DNA of 64,000 nucleotides from NCBI GenBank assembly GCA_002307725.1, contig DBUB01000002.1, positions 267,058 through 331,057 of the forward strand, given 5' to 3'. The DNA is from Alphaproteobacteria bacterium UBA1301. Lineage in GTDB: Bacteria; Pseudomonadota; Alphaproteobacteria; Micropepsales; Micropepsaceae. This document shows, piece after piece, positions 8,673 through 15,448 of this stretch. Made by a program: the position numbers and the translations under genes. Within the stretch, counting starts at the first letter, position 1. Each line of letters starts with the position of its first letter. The notes under the pieces are model-generated. The model saw nothing but the letters and a program-made list of their open reading frames with translations. It was not told the origin of the DNA and made no database searches.

Positions 8673-9362
8673 CTACTTCGTCGCTTTCGGCGCAGGGGCT
8701 TGCGGCGCTTGCGCGGCGGCACCGGCCGGCGGAGTCACTGCTGGCGCGCCCGGCGGCGTAATGGCGCCCGCTGCGGTGTCGGGCAGTTTCAGCCGGTTGG
8801 CGAGCTTCTGCGTCAGGCGTTGGGCGTTGTCGGCGGTCATGGCGGCCAGGATCGGTGCCAGCACGTCGGACTTCATCAGCTGCGCCACCGGCACCAGCAC
8901 CTCGTCGGGCAGGTTGTTGAAGATGCGCGCGGCATCCTTGGATTTCATCGCCGAATAGGTCTTCACCAGCGAGGCGACCTGCTTCTGCTGTTCGGCATCG
9001 CGCTGCCCCAGCATGGTTGCGATCTGATCCTGCAATTGCTTCAGCATTGCGATCTTTCCGTCGACGCGCTGCTCGGCGGCGGTCAGCACCTGGGTGCGCA
9101 TCTCGAGATCGGATTCGCGGGCGTCGAGTTCGACCCGGCGTTTGCTGAGGCTGGAGAGCACGTCCATTTCGGCGGCGCTTTCGGATTTGGTGTCCTCGGC
9201 GGCGGCATCTTTCGGCAACGGCGCGGTATCCTGGGCCAACTGGTCACCGCCCGCGGCTTTTTGTTCCTGGGCCATGGCGCTGTCGATCAGACCAACGCCC
9301 TTGAGGCCGAGCAGTCCGATACTCACCACAATGACGGCGGGCAGAAGCCGGAAATATCTCAT
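8673..9362 (-). CDS. motE: MotE-like flagellar motor protein (MgtE-N-like domain)
   Basis: A 229-residue protein with an N-terminal hydrophobic segment or signal (PAVIVVSIGLLGLKGVGLI), a predicted coiled coil around residues 60-125 (LSKRRVELDARESDLEMRT), then an MgtE-N-like helical domain (VKTYSAMKSKDAARIFNNLPDEVLVPVAQLM) and an Ala/Pro-rich tail. MotE of Rhizobiales is a periplasmic chaperone for the stator-associated protein MotC; the same architecture beside fliM supports a motor role, but whether it has a MotC partner here is unknown. It overlaps the DUF6468 gene by 4 bp (ATGA), indicating translational coupling. Confidence 0.8.
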   Translation of the reverse strand: MRYFRLLPAVIVVSIGLLGLKGVGLIDSAMAQEQKAAGGDQLAQDTAPLPKDAAAEDTKSESAAEMDVLSSLSKRRVELDARESDLEMRTQVLTAAEQRVDGKIAMLKQLQDQIATMLGQRDAEQQKQVASLVKTYSAMKSKDAARIFNNLPDEVLVPVAQLMKSDVLAPILAAMTADNAQRLTQKLANRLKLPDTAAGAITPPGAPAVTPPAGAAAQAPQAPAPKATK

Positions 9363-9751
9363 CGCACGGCCTTCAAACGATTCATTACACTGCCGGACGG
9401 AAGCGTGGAGGCGGGCGCGGCCGGTACGGCGCGATCAAAGCGTTGGGCGATGCGCTCGCCGGAATTGGTGATCAGCGACAGCTCGTCAGAGAGGGCGCGG
9501 GCGCGCTTCAGCCGGTCGTCGAGGGTTTCGGCGGCATCGGCAGCGGCGGATTTCAGCGCGCGCAGCGAAGCCCCGGCTCCGGCGATAGCCCCATTGAGCT
9601 CGCCGATCATCTTTTTGAGGCCGTCCTGCCCCTTGCGAACCGATGCCAGCCGACGTTCGAGCACGATGCAATAGACCAGCGTTGCGGCCAAGAGCACCGA
9701 CAAGAGTAGTTCCAGGCCCATCGAGAGCATCATCTGCAAAGAGGTGTGCAT
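9359..9751 (-). CDS. DUF6468 flagellar-cluster membrane protein
   Basis: A 130-residue protein with one N-terminal transmembrane helix (LELLLSVLLAATLVYCIVLE) followed by RRLASVRKGQDGLKKMIGEL and a helical, probably coiled-coil cytoplasmic region. This arrangement matches the small DUF6468 proteins found between fliM and motE in Alphaproteobacteria; the Caulobacter flagellar-positioning gene pflI sits at a comparable locus, but I cannot confirm homology. It lies 12 bp after fliM and overlaps motE. Confidence 0.7.
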   Translation of the reverse strand: MHTSLQMMLSMGLELLLSVLLAATLVYCIVLERRLASVRKGQDGLKKMIGELNGAIAGAGASLRALKSAAADAAETLDDRLKRARALSDELSLITNSGERIAQRFDRAVPAAPASTLPSGSVMNRLKAVR

Positions 9752-9763
9752 GGGGATGTTTCC

Positions 9764-10861
9764 TTAAAGGGCGCGCGACGCGTCGGTGCGTTCGATGGCT
9801 TCTTCAACCCGGACGGCGACCGAAGTACCAGCCCGTCCCATACGGCCGCGCAAGAGCGGCACGCCGCGGCAGCGCAGCTCGATCTTCGAATCGGGCGAAG
9901 CGTTGAGCAGCATGGTCTCGCCGACCTGCATGTTCATGATCTTGTTGAGCGGCATGGTCTGTTCGTCGAGGATGGCGTCGATATCGACGGTGGTGGACCA
10001 CAACTCGGTCGCCAAATGGCCTTCCCAGATCGAGTCGCGGCCGAATTTTTCGCCCATGAACTGCTGCAACAGCAGTTTGCGGATCGGCTCCAAGGTGGCG
10101 TAAGGCAGGAGCAATTCGGTGCGCCCGCCGCGGTCTTCCATGTCGACGCGCAGTTTGACCAGAATGGCAGCATTGGCGGGCCGTGCGATGGCGGCAAAGC
10201 GCGGATTGGTTTCGAGACGGTCGAGCTGGAAGGTGACTGGCGCGAGCGGCTCGAAGGCCTGCACCATATCCTGGAGGATCACTTCGATCATGCGCTGGAC
10301 CAGGGTGCGTTCAATGGTGGTGTAGGGCCGCCCTTCGATGCGCATCGCCGACGAACCGCGCCGGCCGCCCAGAAGCACGTCGACGATCGAATAGATCAGA
10401 TTTGAGTCGACGGTGAAGAGGCCATAATTGTCGAGCTGTTCGGCATGGAACACCGCCAGAATCGCCGGCAGCGGGATCGAATTCAGATAATCGCCGAAAC
10501 GGATCGAGGTGATGTTGTCGAGACTGACTTCGACGTTGTCCGAGGTGAAGTTGCGCAATGAGGTCGTCATCAGCCGGACCAGCCGGTCGAAGACGATCTC
10601 CAGCATCGGCAGGCGCTCGTAGGAGACCAGCGTGGAATTGATGATGGCGCGGACGCCAGACTTGTCCTGCGCCTGATCGGTCGCAACATCGAAGCCGAGC
10701 AGGGAGTCGATTTCGTCCTGGTTAAGGATGCGTTCGGTCGGCGCCGCTGCCGCGCCGTCCAATTCGTCCTCAAGCCCCGGCACGGGTGCTGCCGCTGCCG
10801 CTGCAAAGGCCGCATCGATCTCGGCCTGGCTTGTCATTTGTTTTTCGGGTTCGTCGGCCAT
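9764..10861 (-). CDS. fliM: Flagellar motor switch protein FliM
   Basis: A 365-residue cytoplasmic C-ring protein. With FliG and FliN it forms the switch that binds phospho-CheY and sets rotation direction. The CheY-binding signature ILNQDEIDSLLGF lies at about residues 44-56, not at the extreme N-terminus, and is preceded by a second EID-type motif, TSQAEIDAAF, at about residues 10-19 and an Ala-rich spacer. The middle domain shows VDVLLGGRRGSS (GGxG-type loop), and the C-terminal SpoA domain runs from about residue 265 (VDIDAILDEQTMPLNKIMNM). It is 29 bp downstream of fliL in the same operon. Confidence 0.95.
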   Translation of the reverse strand: MADEPEKQMTSQAEIDAAFAAAAAAPVPGLEDELDGAAAAPTERILNQDEIDSLLGFDVATDQAQDKSGVRAIINSTLVSYERLPMLEIVFDRLVRLMTTSLRNFTSDNVEVSLDNITSIRFGDYLNSIPLPAILAVFHAEQLDNYGLFTVDSNLIYSIVDVLLGGRRGSSAMRIEGRPYTTIERTLVQRMIEVILQDMVQAFEPLAPVTFQLDRLETNPRFAAIARPANAAILVKLRVDMEDRGGRTELLLPYATLEPIRKLLLQQFMGEKFGRDSIWEGHLATELWSTTVDIDAILDEQTMPLNKIMNMQVGETMLLNASPDSKIELRCRGVPLLRGRMGRAGTSVAVRVEEAIERTDASRAL

Positions 10862-10890
10862 CTCAGATACTCAACTCGCTGTTCGACGCG

Positions 10891-11433
10891 TTATTGGATG
10901 ATCATTTCTTTGAGCAGTACGTCGCGCACCTTGTAAGGCGCAGCGGCCACGTTGGTACGGCGCAGGAGCTCTTCCTTCACGCGCATGATTCCAGCGGACC
11001 CTTTGAGGTCGTCGGTGCGAAGCTCGCGCAAATAGCCCTGGAATTGGTCGACGATGCGTGGAATCAGCACCTGGATGCCGGCCTTTTCCTCGGCCGAGTA
11101 GAGTTCGAGCGACAGCGACAGCTTCAGATAAACCTGCGCGCCGTCAGCGCTTTGAATGTTCACGATCAGGTCGGGGACGTCGGAATAGACAACCTGTGGC
11201 GGCGTCGCCGGGAATTCCGGTCCGTTTGCGGCTATTTTCGCCTGTTCGTCGCTGCTGCTGAAGACAAAGAAATAGAGGGCAGCGCCGCCGCCACCTAAAA
11301 GGAGCAGCAAGGCCGCGCCCACGATGATGAGCAGCTTCTTGTTGCCGAGCAGTTTCTTAACGAAACCTTTCTTTTCGCCCTCGACAGGCGCCTGGCCTTC
11401 CTCGGCTTCGCCTTCCGTATCCGTGTTGGCCAT
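10891..11433 (-). CDS. fliL: Flagellar basal body-associated protein FliL
   Basis: A 180-residue single-pass inner-membrane protein: a charged cytoplasmic N-terminus (acidic tail, then KKGFVKKLLGNKK), one transmembrane helix with a glycine cluster (LLIIVGAALLLLLGGGGAA), and a periplasmic domain (VYSDVPDLIVNIQS..GAQVYLKLSLSLEL) ending LRRTNVAAAPYKVRDVLLKEMIIQ-like. FliL rings surround the stator units and help torque. It is the first gene of the leftward flagellar arm; AAGGGGG precedes the ATG by 5 bp. The divergent flgF operon starts about 200 bp away. Confidence 0.93.
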   Translation of the reverse strand: MANTDTEGEAEEGQAPVEGEKKGFVKKLLGNKKLLIIVGAALLLLLGGGGAALYFFVFSSSDEQAKIAANGPEFPATPPQVVYSDVPDLIVNIQSADGAQVYLKLSLSLELYSAEEKAGIQVLIPRIVDQFQGYLRELRTDDLKGSAGIMRVKEELLRRTNVAAAPYKVRDVLLKEMIIQ

Positions 11434-11581
11434 CGTTACCCCCTTAGAATGTGAAGCGACGTTAGGACGGCGTGGTTAAGGAGTGGTTCAAATATCCGTC
11501 CCCGGCAGACTTATCCCGGCAGGTTTTGCCGACGGGTCCGATGGAGTTCCTGAAAAGTCCCCGAAATCCAGCATTCCGCGC

Positions 11582-11597
11582 TGGCATAGAGCGTGCA
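11582..11597 (+). promoter_or_regulatory. Possible sigma-54 (-24/-12) promoter for flgFGAH
   Basis: TGGCATAGAGCGTGCA fits the sigma-54 pattern TGGCAY-N5-NTGCA, with GG at 11583-11584 and GC at 11595-11596 at the required spacing. It would start transcription near 11608, about 30 bp before the flgF ATG. Sigma-54 control of flgF-type operons is known in Caulobacter. This is a single match found by eye. Confidence 0.45.
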
Positions 11598-11638
11598 GAC
11601 CAGGGAATTGGCAGAGGACCAGAAAGGACCCCTTCTCC

Positions 11639-12373
11639 ATGGATAATGCGTCGCTCCTCAATTTATCGTACCAGCTTGCGGCATTCCGCTCGATCGACGT
11701 GATCGCCAACAACGTCGCGAACGTATCGACGCCTGGTTACAAGCGCGAGAGCGTCAGATTCGAAGAGGTCCTCGAGCACGTTAAGCCGGCCGAAGATCAG
11801 AAGGGCAGCCAGACCTTAAGCTTTGTGAAGGACGCCGGGATTTTACGCGATCTGTCCGACGGTCGCATAGAACAGACCGGAGCTCCCTTCGACCTCGCCA
11901 TTAACGGCAGCGGCTATTTTGCCATTCAGACCTCGGCCGGCGAGCGCTACACCCGCAACGGGCATTTTACCCTCAATGCTGATGGCCTGGTCGTCACCGA
12001 AGACGGTGATCCGGTGCTCGGCGACGGTGGCCCGATCACCATCGCCCCCGACGATGGCGACATCAGCTTCGGTGCCGATGGCACGATCAGCGGTAAGCAG
12101 GGCCAGCTCGGCAAGATGCGCCTGGTCGATTTTGCCAATCCGCGCGAGCTGCAGAAACAGGGCAACAGCCTCTATTCGACCTCACAGAACGCCGGTCCGG
12201 CCACCACGGCGTCGCTCCAGCAGGGTATGCTCGAAAGCTCAAACGTTCAGCCGATCGTTGAAATCTCGCGCATGATCGAGGTCATGCGCTCCTATGAAGC
12301 CACTACGACGCTGGAAAAGAGCTCTTCGGAATTGAAGCGCACCGCCATCCAGAAACTCGGCACGGTCCAGTAA
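11639..12373 (+). CDS. flgF: Flagellar basal-body rod protein FlgF
   Basis: A 244-residue proximal rod subunit exported through the flagellar type III apparatus. The N-terminal rod signature is SYQLAAFRSIDVIANNVANVSTPGYKRE split over residues 9-36, the central part reads DLAINGSGYFAIQT, and the C-terminal helix ends MIEVMRSYEATTTLEKS, all typical of the FlgF/FlgG/FlgE family. The frame is open upstream to 11483, but ATG 11639 gives the conserved start MDNASLL and has AAAGGA 10 bp upstream. flgG follows after 14 bp. Confidence 0.92.
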   Translation: MDNASLLNLSYQLAAFRSIDVIANNVANVSTPGYKRESVRFEEVLEHVKPAEDQKGSQTLSFVKDAGILRDLSDGRIEQTGAPFDLAINGSGYFAIQTSAGERYTRNGHFTLNADGLVVTEDGDPVLGDGGPITIAPDDGDISFGADGTISGKQGQLGKMRLVDFANPRELQKQGNSLYSTSQNAGPATTASLQQGMLESSNVQPIVEISRMIEVMRSYEATTTLEKSSSELKRTAIQKLGTVQ

Positions 12374-12387
12374 GAAGGAAATAGTCT

Positions 12388-13176
12388 ATGCGCGCCCTTT
12401 CCATCGCTGCCACCGGAATGGTGGCCCAGCAGACCAACGTCGAAGTGATCGCCAACAATCTGGCGAACATGAACACCACCGGCTACAAGGCCCAACGCGC
12501 CGCGTTTCAGGATCTTCTCTACCAAAACGTCCAGGCGGCTGGCGCCCAGTCTTCGGATACCGGCACGCTGCTGGCATCGGGCATTCAGCTCGGCGCCGGT
12601 GTACGCACCGCGGCCGTCTACCGCATGACCACGGCAGGCGCTTTGACGAGCACCTCCAACACGTACGACATGGCCATCAGCGGTACCGGTTATTTCCGGG
12701 TCCAGCTGCCCGACGGGACCGACGGCTATACCCGCGACGGCAATTTCCAGCTTTCAGCCGAGGGTCAACTGGTGACCCAGCAGGGCTACACGGTCCAGCC
12801 GGGCATCACCATTCCGACCTCGGCGACATCGGTAACCGTCAGCACAACGGGCCTGGTGCAAGTCACCCTTCCCAGTCAGACGGCGACTCAGACGGTCGGG
12901 CAACTCGAACTGACCCGGTTTCCCAACGAAGCTGGCCTCAAGGCGCAGGGCGACAATCTCTATACCGAGACGTCGTCGTCGGGCGGACCGCAGGCCGGTG
13001 TTCCCGGTTCGACCGGCTACGGCACCATCCAGCAGGAATTTCTGGAAGCCTCGAATGTCGATGCCGTGAGCGAAATCACTTCGCTGATCGCGGCGCAACG
13101 CGCTTACGAGATGAACTCCAAAGTCATCACGACCGCGGACACGATGCTGCAAGAAACCGCCAAACTGGGATCATGA
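12388..13176 (+). CDS. flgG: Flagellar basal-body rod protein FlgG (distal rod)
   Basis: A 262-residue distal rod subunit, the usual length for FlgG. It starts MRALSIAATGMVAQQTNVEV and has IANNLANMNTTGYK, the central DMAISGTGYFRVQLPDG, and a C-terminus with EFLEASNVDAVSEITSLI followed by AQRAYEMNSKVI. Exported by the flagellar type III system and polymerised on top of FlgF. AAGAAGGAAATAG precedes the ATG. It overlaps flgA by 4 bp (ATGA), so the two are coupled. Confidence 0.95.
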   Translation: MRALSIAATGMVAQQTNVEVIANNLANMNTTGYKAQRAAFQDLLYQNVQAAGAQSSDTGTLLASGIQLGAGVRTAAVYRMTTAGALTSTSNTYDMAISGTGYFRVQLPDGTDGYTRDGNFQLSAEGQLVTQQGYTVQPGITIPTSATSVTVSTTGLVQVTLPSQTATQTVGQLELTRFPNEAGLKAQGDNLYTETSSSGGPQAGVPGSTGYGTIQQEFLEASNVDAVSEITSLIAAQRAYEMNSKVITTADTMLQETAKLGS

Positions 13177-13658
13177 TCATGACGCGCTTTTGCTTTCTCG
13201 CCCTGGCGCTTTTGCTCGCTTATCCAGCCTTCGGCGGCGTCCGCGTTGTCGTTCCAACGCACGACATCGCCCGCGGTCAGGTGATCTCCGAGTTCGACAT
13301 GACCTATGCGGTCGCGACCAGCGACGTGATGGGCGTTGTCACCAGTCTCCCCGATGTGATCGGCCTGGAAACCCGCCGCACCTTGCGTGCCGGCGAAACC
13401 TTGCGGCTTCAGGATCTGCGCCACCCGGTTCTGGTCGCCAAAGGCTCGACCGTGACCATGGTGTTTGAAGCCCCCGGCGTCGTTTTGACAGCCTCCGGTC
13501 GCGCCATGAGCGAAGGCGGTTTGGGCGAAACCGTAACCGTCCAGAATCCCGCGTCCTACCGTCAGATCAGCGGCATCGTCATCGGCCCCGGCCAGGTGCG
13601 CGCCCAGTCCGGCGGCGCCCAACTCGGCGGCAATCGTATCGCCACCCTTCATCCCTAA
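13173..13658 (+). CDS. flgA: Flagellar P-ring assembly chaperone FlgA
   Basis: A 161-residue periplasmic protein with a signal peptide (MTRFCFLALALLLAYPAFG) and a SAF-type domain (VVVPTHDIARGQVISEFDM, then RRTLRAGETLRLQDLRHPVLV and ASGRAMSEGGLGETVTVQN). FlgA assists polymerisation of FlgI into the P ring; flgI itself is not in this window. At 161 residues it is shorter than enterobacterial FlgA, as is usual for alphaproteobacterial forms. The start overlaps the flgG stop; a second ATG at 13179 is equally possible. Confidence 0.9.
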   Translation: MIMTRFCFLALALLLAYPAFGGVRVVVPTHDIARGQVISEFDMTYAVATSDVMGVVTSLPDVIGLETRRTLRAGETLRLQDLRHPVLVAKGSTVTMVFEAPGVVLTASGRAMSEGGLGETVTVQNPASYRQISGIVIGPGQVRAQSGGAQLGGNRIATLHP

Positions 13659-13670
13659 AGAGGAGCTGCC

Positions 13671-14393
13671 ATGTTGCTGCGTAATGTCATCGCCCTGACC
13701 TCGGCCGCCGTCCTCGCGACGGGTTGCTCGACCTACGACCGGCTCAGCGACGTCGCCAGTGGCGGACCCAAGCTCGCCGGCATGACCAATAATGCGCCGC
13801 AGGTGTCGGTCCCGATGCCGCAGCCCCCGGCCGAGCCCAAGGGTCGTGCGTCGTTGTGGCAGCCCGGCGCCCGCAGTTTCTTCCACGATCCGCGCGCCTC
13901 CCGCGTCGGCGACATTATTACTGTCAATGTCGCCGTGACCGATGCGGCCAAGATCTCGAATACGACCAGCCGGTCGCGCACCAATTCCGAGAATGCCAGC
14001 ATGAGCAATCTGTTCGGGCTGGAGAACGTGATGCCGAGTGTCGGCCTCACGCCGGGCAGTCTGGTGACGACGGCCTCGGACAATTCCAACGTCGGCACCG
14101 GTGCGGTGACCCGTTCGGAAACGATCAGCATGACGCTGGCGGCCCTTGTCACCCAAGTGCTGCCGAACGGCAATATGGTGATCTCCGGTCATCAGCAGAT
14201 GAAGGTTAATGGCGAACTGCGCGATCTCACCGTGTCGGGCATTGTGCGTACCGAAGATATCACCAGCTCCAATACGATCGATCTCACCCAGATCGCCGAA
14301 GCGCGCATCAATTATGGCGGCCGCGGCACGGTCAGCGATGTGCAGCAGCCACGCCTGGGCAGCGAGATCCTCGATATTTTGATGCCGTGGTGA
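13671..14393 (+). CDS. flgH: Flagellar L-ring lipoprotein FlgH
   Basis: A 240-residue outer-membrane lipoprotein that forms the L ring. The lipobox LATGC ends a short signal peptide (lipidated Cys at residue 19). The mature protein shows the family patterns SLWQPGARSFFHDPRASRVG followed by DIITVNV, LVTQVLPNGNMVISGHQ and GIVRTEDITSSNTI, then ARINYGGRGTVSDVQ. AAGAGGAG lies 8 bp before the ATG, and the gene follows flgA by 12 bp. It is the last gene of the rightward flagellar operon. Confidence 0.95.
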   Translation: MLLRNVIALTSAAVLATGCSTYDRLSDVASGGPKLAGMTNNAPQVSVPMPQPPAEPKGRASLWQPGARSFFHDPRASRVGDIITVNVAVTDAAKISNTTSRSRTNSENASMSNLFGLENVMPSVGLTPGSLVTTASDNSNVGTGAVTRSETISMTLAALVTQVLPNGNMVISGHQQMKVNGELRDLTVSGIVRTEDITSSNTIDLTQIAEARINYGGRGTVSDVQQPRLGSEILDILMPW

Positions 14394-14395
14394 AG

Positions 14396-14485
14396 AAGGC
14401 GAGTAGCGAATAGAGGAAAAGAAATAGCGAGCGGCCGACGGGGCACACCCTATTCGCACCTCACTATTTTGCTATTCGCTTCTTG
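14396..14485. repeat. Long nested inverted repeat between flgH and dksA
   Basis: Two convergent genes flank a hairpin-forming spacer. AGCGAATAG (14405-14413) pairs with CTATTCGCT (14472-14480), and inside it AAATAGCGAG (14423-14432) pairs with CTCACTATTT with one mismatch. It could act as a bidirectional terminator or be a palindromic repeat element; there is no long T-run. Confidence 0.5.
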
Positions 14486-14487
14486 TT

Positions 14488-14904
14488 TCAGTCGTCGCGA
14501 TAGACTTTTTCGCGCCGCTCATGGCGCTCTTGCGCTTCGATCGACAAGGTTGCGATCGGCCTTGCGTCCAGGCGCTTCAGCGAAATCGGTTCGCTGGTTT
14601 CTTCGCAGAAACCGTAGGTGCCGTCTTCGATCCGGCGCAGGGCGGCATCGATCTTGGCGATCAACTTGCGCTGGCGGTCACGGGTGCGAAGTTCGAGCTG
14701 ACGTTCGGCTTCGGTCGAAGCACGATCGGCGAGATCGGCGTGGGGCACAGTTTCGGATTGGAGATTCTGGATAGTCTCCCGACTCTCCTTCAGAATCTCA
14801 TCTTTCCAACTAAGAAGCTTGCGCCGAAAATACTCGCGCTGCTTCTCGTTCATAAAGGGTTCGCTTTCCGACGGCCGATAGCCAAGCGGAAGTTGGGTAC
14901 CCAT
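14488..14904 (-). CDS. dksA: RNA polymerase-binding transcription factor DksA
   Basis: A 138-residue DksA. It binds the RNA polymerase secondary channel and, with ppGpp, modulates rRNA, amino-acid and often flagellar promoters. The coiled coil includes EKQREYFRRKLLSWKDEIL and HADLADRASTEAERQLELRT, whose tip carries DxxDxA. The zinc-finger region reads GFCEETSEPISLKRLDARP then IATLSIEAQERHE: of the four canonical zinc cysteines only one remains (the others are Thr, Ser and Ala), the low-cysteine form often seen in Alphaproteobacteria. Convergent with flgH. Confidence 0.92.
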   Translation of the reverse strand: MGTQLPLGYRPSESEPFMNEKQREYFRRKLLSWKDEILKESRETIQNLQSETVPHADLADRASTEAERQLELRTRDRQRKLIAKIDAALRRIEDGTYGFCEETSEPISLKRLDARPIATLSIEAQERHERREKVYRDD

Positions 14905-15264
14905 GCACGCTCCTTCGCAGTGCCGCTCTCAAGCGGGTTATAGCGGCGGTCTTCCCACGCTTCAATGAAGATCGCGCGACGACGTTAAGAAGAAAACCCT
15001 GGGAATATCAATTTGTTGCCCAGGAGATGGGCAGCGGGCGTTAAGATTTACGTGGGGTGCCTACGGAGCATTTGCCGCAGAGGCGGGCCTTTGGCCTCGC
15101 TTACCGCCGTCATGTGGACGCCGGTGCCGCGCTTGCCGCCACCGACCGCGGCAATTTGGTAAACCCAGCGTTGCCGCACACCGCCATCTGTTTGTGGTGG
15201 AAGCGGAAAAGCGGGGTGGACAGGGCCAGTGCGATGGCCTATATCCGCCCACCCTTCAAGGCAA
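14905..15264. other. Intergenic region between dksA and initiator tRNA
   Basis: This 360-bp stretch carries no convincing coding frame. It must hold the dksA promoter (leftward) and the tRNA promoter (rightward). Several G+C-rich inverted segments occur around 15020-15130, so a small structured RNA cannot be excluded, but I recognise no family. Confidence 0.4.
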
Positions 15265-15341
<77 letters not shown>

Positions 15342-15448
15342 GCCTTGAGTGGGCATCCCGCCTTACAGCCCTGTCATACGGGAAACTATCGGATTGCGCC
15401 GCTGCCCGTGTGCCTATAATGCGGGTTAGAGCAGCCGAAGTTTGAGCG

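Noticed and set aside
13104..14459. A 451-codon frame antisense to flgA and flgH
   Set aside because: Shadow of two identified flagellar genes.
14905..15264. Possible 6S or other structured RNA before tRNA-fMet
   Set aside because: Hairpins are present but I could not match a conserved core; left as unassigned intergenic DNA.
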